9,067 nucleotides of DNA from an uncultured Prevotellaceae bacterium (GCA_945645715.1 CALZFJ010000056.1:1-9067); one strand, 5' to 3'. Counted from the stretch's first letter, positions 1 to 6,862 are shown. Notes: generated from the sequence alone by a model not told the origin. Program-made: numbers and translations.

Positions 1-400
1 AATGATGGTTTACAAGGGTGCTGATGGTCAGTATCACCAGTTGAGTACTTCACCTGCAATGCCTACACCTCTTAACATCGACGGTGGTGATGCAATGACA
101 TTCTTGCCGACTACCTACACCGGTGAGATTGCAGTGCCTGTATATAAGAAGTTCATCGGTGTAACCAACGTATGGGATTCTTACGATCCTTCAATCAGCG
201 CACAGAACGGTGACAACATCTGTATCCAGTATGCTAAGGACGCCAACGACCAGTTCTTGATGGGCACACCTGTAATGGGTAAGACTCACCGCGTACCGTT
301 CAAGGTTAACCGCAAGGGCTACACTTACGAGATTGTTTACTCTGCACTCGACTATAAGGGCGTAACATCAACTCGCAAGTACTATGTAACCATCAAATAA
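1..400 (+). CDS. 3' end of an unrecognised, probably exported protein (5' truncated by window edge)
   Basis: The reading frame is open from the first bases of the window to a TAA at 398-400. The ATG pair at 2-7 is probably internal, so at least 132 C-terminal residues are seen and the true start lies to the left. The segment is rich in Gly, Thr, Tyr and Val and has the alternating look of beta-sheet domains. It ends in a strand-like YYVTIK, as Ig-like or other beta-sandwich domains of envelope proteins often do. I do not recognise a named family. Codon choice (GGT, AAC, TAC, CGC, AAG) matches the OmpA gene that begins 54 bases downstream, which suggests high expression. I see no TAnnTTTG box in that gap, so the two genes may share a transcript. 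An envelope role is inferred from context and composition only. Confidence 0.7.
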   Translation, partial: MMVYKGADGQYHQLSTSPAMPTPLNIDGGDAMTFLPTTYTGEIAVPVYKKFIGVTNVWDSYDPSISAQNGDNICIQYAKDANDQFLMGTPVMGKTHRVPFKVNRKGYTYEIVYSALDYKGVTSTRKYYVTIK

Positions 401-454
401 TTTCTCCGAAAGAGATTAAACGGAAGTAGAAATTAACTTGTAAAAGTAAAAAAG

Positions 455-1579
455 ATGAAATTAAGTAAAATCATACTGACTTCTTCACTTGTTCTGAGCA
501 GCCTTTTCGCCGCTGCTCAGGACAAGGAGGTCACTGCATTCAATCCACACTGGTACGTTCAGGGCCAGTTTGGTGTGCAGGAAACACTTGGCGAGACCTC
601 TTTTGGAAAGCTCCTTTCGCCCACAGGACAACTTGCAGTGGGCTACAACTTCAGCTCTAAGTTTGGTGCACGCTTCGCCCTCAATGCATGGCAGAGCAAG
701 GCAGCATTTGAGCTTACTGATGCAGTTTATAAGTGGAAATGGAACTATGTAGCTCCTACTATCGACATTACAGCCGACCTTACTAACATCATCGGTGGCT
801 ACAAGCCCAACCGCTTGGTATCGGTAGGCGTATTTGCCGGTATCGGTGCTAACTTCGGTTTCAGCAACAACGAGGCAGCTACTGCTAAGGCAGCACTCGC
901 ACAGCGCGGACACGATGCTCTTCGTCTCTACTGGGACGGCACTAAGACTCGTTTCCTTGGCCAAATGGGTGCAACTGTTGATTTCAAGGTGAGCAATCGC
1001 GTGAAACTCGGTATCGAGCTTCAGGCAAACGTTCTTCCTGATGGCTACAACTCAAAGAAGGCAGGCAATGCCGACTGGTACTTCAATGCCCTCGCAGGCG
1101 TGAAGATTGCCCTTGGCAAGACCAGCAAGAAGGTTGCAGCACCTGCACCTCTCGTAATGCACGACACAGTGTATGTTGACCGTGTAGTAGAGAAGGTAGT
1201 AGAGAAGATTGTAGAGAAGCCTGTAGAAGTTAAGACTGATGCAGTAGAAGTACAGAAGCTTCGCCGCGACATCTTCTTCACCATCGCTAAGACTGTGGTA
1301 ACACAGAAGGAAATGAGCAAGGTGGAAGAAGTTGCCAACTTCATGAAGGCAAATCCTGCAAGCAAGGTAGTTGTTACCGGCTATGCCGACAAGGGTACAG
1401 GAAGCAAGGCACTCAACCTTCGTCTTTCGAAGAACCGCGCCAACGCAGTTGTTAAGGTTCTCACAGGCAAGTATAAGATTGCCAGCGACCGCATCATTGT
1501 TAAGAGCATGGACGACGACATGGAGCAGCCTTACAGCGATCCAGTTCAGAACCGCGTAGCAATCTGCGTAGTTGAATAA
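455..1579 (+). CDS. OmpA-family outer-membrane protein with C-terminal peptidoglycan-binding domain
   Basis: Encodes 374 residues. Residues 1-21 are a Sec signal peptide (Lys-Ser-Lys start, hydrophobic core, AAA before QDKE). About 23-222 alternate polar and aromatic residues with many Gly/Asn/Phe, as in an OmpA-type beta-barrel. Residues 226-265 form a Pro/Ala then (V/I)VEK-rich linker. Residues 269-374 are the OmpA C-terminal domain, with GYAD at 309-312, NLRLSKNRA at 321-329 and a closing NRVAIC. By analogy with OmpA, Asp312 and Arg328 should hold the diaminopimelate of peptidoglycan. The usual GHTD is GYAD here. The family anchors the outer membrane to the cell wall and is often among the most abundant surface proteins. 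The ATG follows an A-rich stretch, typical of Bacteroidetes starts. It may be co-transcribed with the preceding gene and is followed by a strong hairpin terminator. Family assignment is secure; barrel limits are estimates. Confidence 0.92.
   Translation: MKLSKIILTSSLVLSSLFAAAQDKEVTAFNPHWYVQGQFGVQETLGETSFGKLLSPTGQLAVGYNFSSKFGARFALNAWQSKAAFELTDAVYKWKWNYVAPTIDITADLTNIIGGYKPNRLVSVGVFAGIGANFGFSNNEAATAKAALAQRGHDALRLYWDGTKTRFLGQMGATVDFKVSNRVKLGIELQANVLPDGYNSKKAGNADWYFNALAGVKIALGKTSKKVAAPAPLVMHDTVYVDRVVEKVVEKIVEKPVEVKTDAVEVQKLRRDIFFTIAKTVVTQKEMSKVEEVANFMKANPASKVVVTGYADKGTGSKALNLRLSKNRANAVVKVLTGKYKIASDRIIVKSMDDDMEQPYSDPVQNRVAICVVE
1184..1231 (+). repeat. 12-bp tandem repeat encoding VVEK-type linker in the OmpA gene
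   Basis: Four successive 12-base units encode VVEK, VVEK, IVEK and PVEV (residues 244-259). The first two units are identical at the DNA level (1184-1195 and 1196-1207), and the third and fourth are diverged. The repeat keeps the frame, so gain or loss of a unit would only lengthen or shorten the periplasmic linker between barrel and peptidoglycan-binding domain. Confidence 0.75.
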
Positions 1580-1589
1580 TATCACCTAT

Positions 1590-1611
1590 TTATCCGATTA
1601 AAAATCGATAA
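1590..1611 (+). other. AT-rich hairpin just after the OmpA stop
   Basis: TTATC-c-GATT pairs with AATC-GATAA around an AAA loop, with one bulged C. It begins 10 bases after the OmpA stop codon and lies upstream of the stronger hairpin at 1629-1683. It has no T-tract, so it is more likely a 3' mRNA structure than a terminator. The 9-mer ATCGATAAT at its 3' side (1604-1612) recurs at 1646-1654 in the loop of the next hairpin. Confidence 0.3.
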
Positions 1612-1628
1612 TTAGTTCAAATTTACTG

Positions 1629-1690
1629 ATTGCTGCCTTACTCACATCGATAATACGAGGAAAACGGTGGGTAAGGCAGCAATTTTATTT
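1629..1690 (+). terminator. Rho-independent terminator after the OmpA gene
   Basis: A 17-base arm at 1629-1645 pairs with 1667-1683 throughout, with a single G-U wobble, around a 21-base loop. The T-rich run TTTTATTT (1683-1690) follows at once. This is a strong intrinsic terminator for the OmpA transcript. It sits only 17 bases before the ATG of the next gene, so it may instead act as an attenuator or as a structured leader for that gene. Confidence 0.8.
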
Positions 1691-1707
1691 ACGATTTGAA
1701 AAAGAAT

Positions 1708-3342
1708 ATGAGATTTAGTTTACTTTTAGCAACGTTGGCTCTCACGTCTATAGCATCGCTTGCCGAGGTGAACGGTGACGGTTACTACCGCATACAGAAT
1801 TACAAGACTACACGATATGTGTATGTGACCGACAACAAGGGACGCCTCGACTATGCTACCACCACTGCCGATATGGGAGCTATCGAGCTTTGGCTCGGCC
1901 TCGACAAGGCAGCGTGCGACCCTGCCACAGTGTGCTATGTGAAGTCGATATCGGGTTCGCAATATGATGTGCAGGCTCAGGGTACAGGTATATATGAAAT
2001 TATATCTACTTATGTGAAACTGCGCAAGAATAGCGACGGAACATATTTGGCTTACGGCGAGAAAAGCGGCATGACCAAGTATCTTGGCGACGGTGAAAAA
2101 GGCGACTGCGACCGTGGCGTGATGTCGAGCGAGGTAAGTGGCGACTATCGCAAGTGGTGGATAAAGCCAATAAACACCGATGATAACTACTTCGGCGTGA
2201 AGGCCGACCTCTCAGTGGGCGGTAAGCACTACCGTTCATTCTACACCGAGTTCCCCTATAGCTTTGCTTCGAGCGGCATGAAAGCCTACTACATCAGCAA
2301 GGTGGATAACGGCATGGCAGTGATGAAAGAGCTGACCGACGGAGTACCGGGAGAGACCCCGGTGTTCATTGAGACATCGAGCGACCAGCCGGTGAACTGC
2401 AAGCTGAATATCGGAGGTGTATCAGGCTCAAATCCATCGGACAACAAGCTCACCGGCGTGTATTTCAACACCTATAACGGTCCGTCACACACCAACCGTG
2501 TGGCTTACAACCCCAACACAATGCGTGTGCTTGGCAAGACATCCGACGGAAAACTCGGCTTCATAACCGCAGTGCTCGATTACATACCAGCCAACAGCAG
2601 CTATCTGAAAGTTGCAGCAGGAACAGCCGCAGAGCTGAAGATAGTTACCGAGGCTGAGTATGAGGAAGAAATGAGCAAGTTTGCGCAGTCGATAACCATG
2701 AGCCAGACCACGGCATCGGTTACCGAGGGCGAGCAGTTGCAGCTCACAGCCACCGTGCTGCCCGAGCCGGCAGCATCGCAGGCTCTCACATGGACCAGCA
2801 GCAACACTGCAGTGGCTACCGTTGATGCCAACGGACTTGTGAGCACCATAGCTCCCGGCACTGCCACAATCACCGCTACAACTACCGACGGCACTAACCT
2901 TTCGGCTACTTGCGCACTGACGGTGACAAAGATACTGGCTTCGTCGATAACCATAGCACCGACATCGGTAAATGCAGTGGAAGGCAGCCAAGCACAGCTC
3001 ACAGCCACCGTACTTCCTGCCAAGGCTGCATCGCAAGCCCTCACATGGACCAGCAGTAACACTGCAGTGGCTACTGTTGATGCCAACGGACTTGTGTCGA
3101 TAGTTGGAGTGGGAACTGCTATTATCCAAGTGACTACCACCGACGGCAGCAATCTCTCAGCTACTTGCGCCGTGACCGGTATTGCAGGTGTGGAGGCAAT
3201 CTTTGCCAATAAGAGCGGCAAGGCCGACATCTACACCATCTCCGGAACGCTCGTGAAGAAGAATGCCACTGCCGACGATGCCAAGCAGCTTCCTGCGGGA
3301 ATCTATGTGATTGGCAACATGAAGGTGGCAATTTCGAGATAA
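1708..3342 (+). CDS. Secreted surface protein with two BIG2 Ig-like domains and a C-terminal tail
   Basis: From the ATG at 1708 it encodes 544 residues; a TTG at 1696 would add MKKN and cannot be excluded. ATG is preferred because it follows an A-rich stretch and leaves a good signal peptide (1-19, cut near SLA|EV). Residues ~20-322 are a module starting DGYYRIQNY and containing a SGMKAYYISKV segment. Its look is that of Bacteroidales surface proteins, but its function is unknown. Residues ~328-408 and ~412-490 are two BIG2 (bacterial Ig-like group 2) domains, each with TWTSSNTAVATVDANGLVS. Residues 494-544 are a short tail (IYTISGTLVKK then LPAGIYVIG), like the C-terminal tails common on exported Bacteroidales proteins, possibly a sorting signal. 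BIG2 domains usually serve adhesion or act as spacers; no catalytic motif is visible. No promoter fits between the upstream hairpin and the start. Confidence 0.88.
   Translation: MRFSLLLATLALTSIASLAEVNGDGYYRIQNYKTTRYVYVTDNKGRLDYATTTADMGAIELWLGLDKAACDPATVCYVKSISGSQYDVQAQGTGIYEIISTYVKLRKNSDGTYLAYGEKSGMTKYLGDGEKGDCDRGVMSSEVSGDYRKWWIKPINTDDNYFGVKADLSVGGKHYRSFYTEFPYSFASSGMKAYYISKVDNGMAVMKELTDGVPGETPVFIETSSDQPVNCKLNIGGVSGSNPSDNKLTGVYFNTYNGPSHTNRVAYNPNTMRVLGKTSDGKLGFITAVLDYIPANSSYLKVAAGTAAELKIVTEAEYEEEMSKFAQSITMSQTTASVTEGEQLQLTATVLPEPAASQALTWTSSNTAVATVDANGLVSTIAPGTATITATTTDGTNLSATCALTVTKILASSITIAPTSVNAVEGSQAQLTATVLPAKAASQALTWTSSNTAVATVDANGLVSIVGVGTAIIQVTTTDGSNLSATCAVTGIAGVEAIFANKSGKADIYTISGTLVKKNATADDAKQLPAGIYVIGNMKVAISR
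2740..3096 (+). repeat. Duplicated BIG2-domain DNA, period 255 bp
   Basis: Bases 2740-2841 and 2995-3096 align without gaps and match at about 90 of 102 positions by hand count. The differences are clustered in the first half. At the protein level 25 consecutive residues (AASQALT...DANGLVS) are identical. This marks a fairly recent in-frame duplication, or gene conversion, of one Ig-like domain. Confidence 0.85.
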
Positions 3343-3377
3343 TGAATATCCGTTAATAAAATAGCTTCTTTTCAACT

Positions 3378-3416
3378 GGAACCCCCTGCCCGAAACAGCT
3401 TCGGGCAGGGGGTTTC
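3378..3416. terminator. Strong hairpin terminator between convergent genes
   Basis: AACCCCCTGCCCGAA (3380-3394) pairs perfectly with 3400-3414 around the 5-base loop ACAGC. One G-U and one G-C pair extend the stem outward. It lies 35 bases after the BIG2-protein stop and 48 bases after the end of upp on the other strand. On the plus strand it is followed by TTTCT; the minus-strand exit has no clear T-run. It therefore best serves the BIG2 gene and may also stop upp transcripts. Confidence 0.75.
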
Positions 3417-3463
3417 TAATGGCGTATTCAGCAGCGTACCTTAACGGCACGCTATCTTATCTT

Positions 3464-4120
3464 TTACAGCTTTTCGCCAAAGGCGAGGTCGCCGGCATCG
3501 CCCAAGCCGGGGACGATGTAGGAGTGTGCATTGAGATCGGGGTCGATTGCAGCAATCCACAGCGTTGTGCTCTCTGATGGGAGCGTCTTAGCCACGAAAT
3601 CCACAGCCTTCTGCGAAGCAATCACCGACAGCACATGCACGTGCTTAGGTGTGCCCTTGGTGAGCAGAGCCTTGTAGGCAAGCTCCATTGAAGCACCGGT
3701 GGCGAGCATCGGATCGGTGAGTATGAGCGTCTTTCCATCGAGACTCGGCGAAGCAAGATACTCAATGTGAATATCAAATTCGTCGCTGCCCGGGCGATAT
3801 TTGCGATATGCACTCACAAAGGCATTCTCGGCATTATCGAAGAAGCTCAACACACCCTCGTGGAGCGGCAGTCCGGCACGGAGAATGGTGGCAACCACCA
3901 CCGGCTCTCCCACCACGTCGCAGTGAGCGGTGCCAAGAGGAGTGGTGACATCGGTGCGAGAGAAAGCTATTTCTTTCGACACTTCGTAAGCCATAATCTG
4001 CCCGAGGCGGTTAAGATTGTGGCGAAAGCGCATGCGGTCGGTCTGCAGATCGACGTCGCGCAGCTCAGCCATATACTGGCTTGCGAGCGAAGGCTGTTCA
4101 GCCAAATTCCTGATTTTCAT
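3464..4120 (-). CDS. upp: Uracil phosphoribosyltransferase
   Basis: Encodes 218 residues. The enzyme condenses uracil with PRPP to give UMP and pyrophosphate, the pyrimidine salvage step in the cytosol. Visible family features are RAGLPL (81-86), the PRPP-binding loop LILTDPMLATGAS (132-144) with Asp136 and Thr141, and the uracil-binding C-terminal YIVPGLGDAGD (201-211). The loop ends GAS where many homologues have GGS. Length is normal for the family (about 208-220). The start is the ATG after an A-rich leader. It is the last gene of the minus-strand HAD - ribF - upp cluster, 81 bases after ribF, with no promoter box in the gap, so co-transcription is likely. Confidence 0.95.
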   Translation of the reverse strand: MKIRNLAEQPSLASQYMAELRDVDLQTDRMRFRHNLNRLGQIMAYEVSKEIAFSRTDVTTPLGTAHCDVVGEPVVVATILRAGLPLHEGVLSFFDNAENAFVSAYRKYRPGSDEFDIHIEYLASPSLDGKTLILTDPMLATGASMELAYKALLTKGTPKHVHVLSVIASQKAVDFVAKTLPSESTTLWIAAIDPDLNAHSYIVPGLGDAGDLAFGEKL

Positions 4121-4160
4121 AACGGTATATTTTTTTGAGTTTTCTGTTTCAAGCTAAATG

Positions 4161-4196
4161 CTTTCTCGGTGGAAGTGAGCTTCCGCGTGGAGAAAG
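4161..4196 (-). other. Interrupted hairpin in the ribF-upp spacer
   Basis: CTTTCTC (4161-4167) pairs with GAGAAAG (4190-4196), and inside it GGAAG (4171-4175) pairs with CTTCC (4180-4184), with small internal loops. On the transcribed (minus) strand it is followed by GCATTTAGC, not a T-run. It is more likely an intercistronic RNA structure than a terminator. Confidence 0.35.
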
Positions 4197-4201
4197 GGAG
4201 A

Positions 4202-5134
4202 TTATTGTGAGTTAAGAATCTTGCAAGTGAGGGCGAGGTCGGCAGTGAGCTGGCGTTTCAGCTCGTCGATGCTGCTCATGGGTCGCTCATCGCGCAGCCG
4301 CTGTACAAACTCCACCGTGATGCCGCTATCGTAGAGATTTCCGTCGAAACCGATGATGTGCACTTCGATGCTGCGCTGCGAGCCGTCGGCAAATGTGGGG
4401 CGGGTGCCGATGTTAGCCATTGCAGCATGCCGGGAACCATCGGGGAGCGTCGCCCACACGGCATACACACCATTCCGGGGTACAATCAAGTTGGTGGCAG
4501 GCAGCACCACATTTGCAGTGGGGAAGCCGATGTCGCGACCGCGTGCAAAACCATGGGCAACCGAGCCTGTGAGGCTGAACCGCCGTCCCAGCTTGTTTCC
4601 AGCCTCGGCAACGTCGCCGGAGAGGAGCAAGCGGCGAATGATGGAGGAGCTGATTGGGGCGTACTGTGCGAGATATTCCTCGGCACGAGCCACTTCGATG
4701 CCCAATTCGCTGCCGTGGCGCACATAGTCGGCAAGTTGCTCGTTACGGTTGTGCCCGAAACGGTGATTGAAGCCCATGAGGATAGCCGCAGTGGCATAAT
4801 CATCGCGCAGAAGACGCATAAATCCGCTGGAATCGAGCCTCGACAGCTCGGAGGTGAAATCCATCAGCACTATGTAGTCGATGCCCGTAGCGGCGATTAA
4901 ATCGAGCCTACAGCTGAGTGGCATGATAAGCTGCAATCCGTCATCGGGGCGAAGCACATTCTGCGGGTGGTCTCTGAACGTCACCACAGCCGACTTCAGT
5001 CCACGCGCGGCAGCCCACGAGCGAAGTTGCTCGATGAGCCACAGGTGACCGCGGTGCACGCCATCAAACATGCCGATGGTGGCAGCTACGATGCCGCAGT
5101 GTGATGAAAGTGGTTGTGTGATGATTTCAGCCAT
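4202..5134 (-). CDS. ribF: Bifunctional riboflavin kinase / FMN adenylyltransferase (FAD synthetase)
   Basis: Encodes 310 residues, the normal length for prokaryotic RibF. It phosphorylates riboflavin to FMN and then adenylates FMN to FAD. The N-terminal FAD-synthetase domain (~14-175) shows GMFDGVHRGH (21-30, nucleotidyltransferase HxGH), GFNHRFGHNR (121-130) and ISSSIIRRLL (161-170). The C-terminal flavokinase domain (~183-306) shows GSVAHGFARGRDIGFPTANV (190-209, ATP/Mg and flavin site) and NIGTRPTF (241-248). All hallmark motifs are intact. It lies 53 bases after the HAD gene and 81 bases before upp on the same strand, and I see no promoter box in the first gap. No FMN riboswitch is visible in the operon leader, so control by FMN at that level is not indicated. 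Confidence 0.96.
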   Translation of the reverse strand: MAEIITQPLSSHCGIVAATIGMFDGVHRGHLWLIEQLRSWAAARGLKSAVVTFRDHPQNVLRPDDGLQLIMPLSCRLDLIAATGIDYIVLMDFTSELSRLDSSGFMRLLRDDYATAAILMGFNHRFGHNRNEQLADYVRHGSELGIEVARAEEYLAQYAPISSSIIRRLLLSGDVAEAGNKLGRRFSLTGSVAHGFARGRDIGFPTANVVLPATNLIVPRNGVYAVWATLPDGSRHAAMANIGTRPTFADGSQRSIEVHIIGFDGNLYDSGITVEFVQRLRDERPMSSIDELKRQLTADLALTCKILNSQ

Positions 5135-5187
5135 AGCGATTGATGAAGAGTAGTTTCTTTCGGTTGCCGTATTAGCTTATTATTGTG

Positions 5188-5838
5188 CTATTCGTTGATG
5201 AGCTTAATTCCTGCGAGAGCGTCGATAAACTCGCTACCAGGCGGCACGAGAGCGGTGGCAAAGCCCACCTCGGCAGCGGCATCGAGATTTTTCTGCGAAT
5301 CGTCGAGGAAAAGCGTCTCCTCGGGCTTTATACCAAGATGCTCTATTGCATACTCAAAAATCGCGCGGTTAGGCTTGGCAAGGTGCGACTCGAAGGAGGT
5401 GACGCGGCCATCGAAGTAGTCAGCCATCTCGCGCCCCTCGGCACGGAAGCACTCGGCGATTTTTGAGTAGTACATTATAGGGTTGGTGTTAGAGAGCAGA
5501 TATATGCCGAAATCTTTGCGGAGCATGCGCAGCTCCACGAGTCGATGCTCGGGAATGCCTATGAGGAAGGCATTGAGGGCATCATGCACCTGCGCGTCGG
5601 TGACATCGGCACCACCGCCGGGAATGCGACGGCGCACCTCGCTACAGAAGTCCTCGGGCGACATTTCACCCTCCTCGAGTTTCAGAAACGGTCCCGACTG
5701 CACATAAAGTCCCAGCATCTCATCAGCGCCCTGCATGCCAAGGCGGGTGAGAGCCTCCACGCAGCGTTCGCGCTCTATATCCATAATCACACCTCCAAGG
5801 TCGAAGAGGAGGTTGCGTATTTTCTTGTTTTCAGCCAT
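5188..5838 (-). CDS. HAD-superfamily (subfamily IA, YihX-like) phosphatase
   Basis: Encodes 216 residues, normal for the family. Motif I is LLFDLGGVIMD with nucleophile Asp13; motif II is LLSNTN with Ser116; motif III is Lys155 in LAKPNRAIFEYA; motif IV is LFLDDSQKN with Asp179/Asp180. The second motif-I residue is Gly15 where most HAD phosphatases have Asp. The same DLGxV pattern occurs in E. coli YihX (a glucose-1-phosphate phosphatase), and SNTN also fits that branch. Between motifs I and II is a helical cap (~20-95). It hydrolyses a small phosphorylated metabolite, but the substrate cannot be read from the sequence. As first gene of the operon with ribF, roles such as phosphatase in the riboflavin pathway or FMN phosphatase are possible (inference). 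A promoter lies just upstream. Confidence 0.9.
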   Translation of the reverse strand: MAENKKIRNLLFDLGGVIMDIERERCVEALTRLGMQGADEMLGLYVQSGPFLKLEEGEMSPEDFCSEVRRRIPGGGADVTDAQVHDALNAFLIGIPEHRLVELRMLRKDFGIYLLSNTNPIMYYSKIAECFRAEGREMADYFDGRVTSFESHLAKPNRAIFEYAIEHLGIKPEETLFLDDSQKNLDAAAEVGFATALVPPGSEFIDALAGIKLINE

Positions 5839-5865
5839 AGAAACTATAATAATCTGTTAATGAAA

Positions 5866-5894
5866 CATTCCGGCCGGCGAGATGTGGCGGAATG
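5866..5894 (-). other. Inverted repeat at the predicted 5' end of the HAD-ribF-upp mRNA
   Basis: CATTCCG (5866-5872) and CGGAATG (5888-5894) are perfect 7-base inverted arms separated by 15 bases. With a -7 box at 5901-5908, transcription should start near 5895, so the stem would begin at or next to the first nucleotide of the message. It could protect the 5' end or be an operator overlapping the start site. Confidence 0.4.
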
Positions 5895-5900
5895 ATAGTG

Positions 5901-5932
5901 CAAAAATACAATTTTCCGTGCACTCAGGCAAA
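5901..5932 (-). promoter_or_regulatory. Promoter of the HAD-ribF-upp operon
   Basis: On the minus strand TTTG (5929-5932) is followed after 20 bases by TATTTTTG (5901-5908), an exact match to the Bacteroidetes -33 TTTG / -7 TAnnTTTG promoter. The predicted start near 5895 gives a leader of about 57 bases to the ATG at 5838. Confidence 0.72.
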
Positions 5933-5941
5933 CCTTGGCGC

Positions 5942-5985
5942 GAAAAAGAAATCCCCGATGCTCACAGAGTGAATATCGGGGTTTC
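5942..5985 (-). terminator. Rho-independent terminator of the TPR gene
   Basis: Read on the minus strand, GAAACCCCGAT pairs with ATCGGGG-a-TTTC (one bulged base) around a loop of about 15 bases and is followed by TTTCTTTTTCG. It lies 40 bases after the TPR stop codon and ends about 10 bases before the -33 box of the next operon, which separates the two transcripts neatly. Confidence 0.75.
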
Positions 5986-6025
5986 TGTAGTTATGAAACA
6001 AGATTGATTGTCACACAGAAGTGGA

Positions 6026-6700
6026 TTATTCTCCTGCCTGCTGCTGTGCACGAACGAGGTATTTCTCGATATCCACGTTGTAGTTGGCAGCAAACTCAGG
6101 GTATTTCTCCTTGATAGTCTGGTAAATCTCAGCCTCGCCCTTGAAGTTCTTGAGCTCGCGGAGCACTGTAGCCTTCTTCAGGAGGAAGAGCGGAGTGTAG
6201 AGTGCGTTGTCGGCAGAGAGCGAAACAGCCTTGTCGAAAGCAGAGATAGCCTCATCATACTTCTTGAGGTTAACGTAGCAGTCACCGAGAAGCGATTGCG
6301 AAGCCGGACCCACGATAGTACCCTCAGCATCGAAGTTCTTGATGTTAGCAGCAGCCTCCTCATATTTGCCTTCCTTGTAGAGAATGATAGCGGCGTTGAG
6401 GCTTGCGCGGTTAGCGGGATCGTTGCTGTAGTTGGCAGCAACAGCGAGATATTCCTGAAGAGCTACAGAATCCTTGCCGAGCGAAAGATCCATATCAGCC
6501 TTAGCGATTTCGGCCTTGGCATTTTCCATGTTAGGATTGTGAATGCCATAAACGTAACCGAGAATAATCAAAGCCAACACTACAATGCCACCGGCAATCC
6601 AGTAGATGTATTTCTTGTTGTTCTCCACTTTCTGTTCAAAAGTTGAAAGCGATTCATTAAGCTCGTCGATTGATGTGCGAGTAGTTTCTTTCTTAGCCAT
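6026..6700 (-). CDS. Membrane-anchored tetratricopeptide-repeat protein
   Basis: Encodes 224 residues. Residues 1-30 are a charged cytosolic segment (KKETTRTSIDELNESL..., helical). Residues 31-52 are one membrane span (YIYWIAGGIVVLALIILGYVYG). Residues 60-220 are alpha-helical with TPR units, clearest at ~98-122 (ILYKEGKYEEAAANI), ~134-162 (SLLGDCYVNLKKYDEAISAFDKAV) and ~171-203 (KKATVLRELKNFKGEAEIYQTI). Positive charges before the span and none after it place the repeats outside the inner membrane, in the periplasm. The layout resembles E. coli YfgM, a SecYEG-associated chaperone partner, but that similarity is in architecture only and the function here is unproven. It is monocistronic: promoter box at 6749-6756 and a good terminator at 5942-5985. 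Confidence 0.88.
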   Translation of the reverse strand: MAKKETTRTSIDELNESLSTFEQKVENNKKYIYWIAGGIVVLALIILGYVYGIHNPNMENAKAEIAKADMDLSLGKDSVALQEYLAVAANYSNDPANRASLNAAIILYKEGKYEEAAANIKNFDAEGTIVGPASQSLLGDCYVNLKKYDEAISAFDKAVSLSADNALYTPLFLLKKATVLRELKNFKGEAEIYQTIKEKYPEFAANYNVDIEKYLVRAQQQAGE

Positions 6701-6748
6701 TTTTGTCTATAATAACTTTTTAATGATAAAATTACAAATTCAGATTTG

Positions 6749-6780
6749 CAAAATTAATAGTAATTCTGCGATAAATAAAA
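6749..6780 (-). promoter_or_regulatory. Likely promoter of the TPR gene
   Basis: On the minus strand TAATTTTG (6749-6756) matches the Bacteroidetes -7 box TAnnTTTG. About 20 bases upstream the sequence is TTTTATTTAT, only an approximate -33 TTTG. The box lies 48 bases before the ATG at 6700. Confidence 0.45.
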
Positions 6781-6810
6781 TAATTCGCCCGTTTTTTTCA
6801 ATTTAGAGCC

Positions 6811-6862
6811 AAAAAACAGAGCACCAAGGCATAAAATCGCCCGGATTTGCACCTTAGTGGTG
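6811..6862 (-). terminator. Possible terminator of the antitoxin gene
   Basis: On the minus strand CACCA-cta-AGG (6852-6862) can pair with CCTTGGTG (6822-6829) around a 22-base loop, followed 5 bases later by six T residues (6811-6816). The stem is short, has a three-base bulge and a long loop, so this is a weak call. It is the only such structure between the antitoxin stop at 6914 and the TPR promoter. Confidence 0.3.

Noticed and set aside
1052..1585. A 177-residue minus-strand frame opposite OmpA
   Set aside because: It is Cys/Leu-rich shadow sequence of the highly codon-biased OmpA gene, and the opposite frame has all OmpA-domain motifs.
2485..3230. Two long minus-strand frames (209 and 214 residues) opposite the BIG2 protein
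   Set aside because: They mirror the codon pattern of the repeated BIG2 domains, give low-complexity Cys/Ser- or Val/Ala-rich products, and have no signals of their own.
4161..4196. Terminator between ribF and upp
   Set aside because: The hairpin is interrupted and no T-run follows on the transcribed strand, so the genes are taken as co-transcribed.
5839..5895. FMN riboswitch in front of the operon that contains ribF
   Set aside because: The predicted leader is about 57 bases, too short for an RFN element, and none of its conserved segments is visible.
6008..6646. A 212-residue plus-strand frame opposite the TPR gene
   Set aside because: It is an antisense shadow of a well-supported TPR protein that has its own promoter and terminator.
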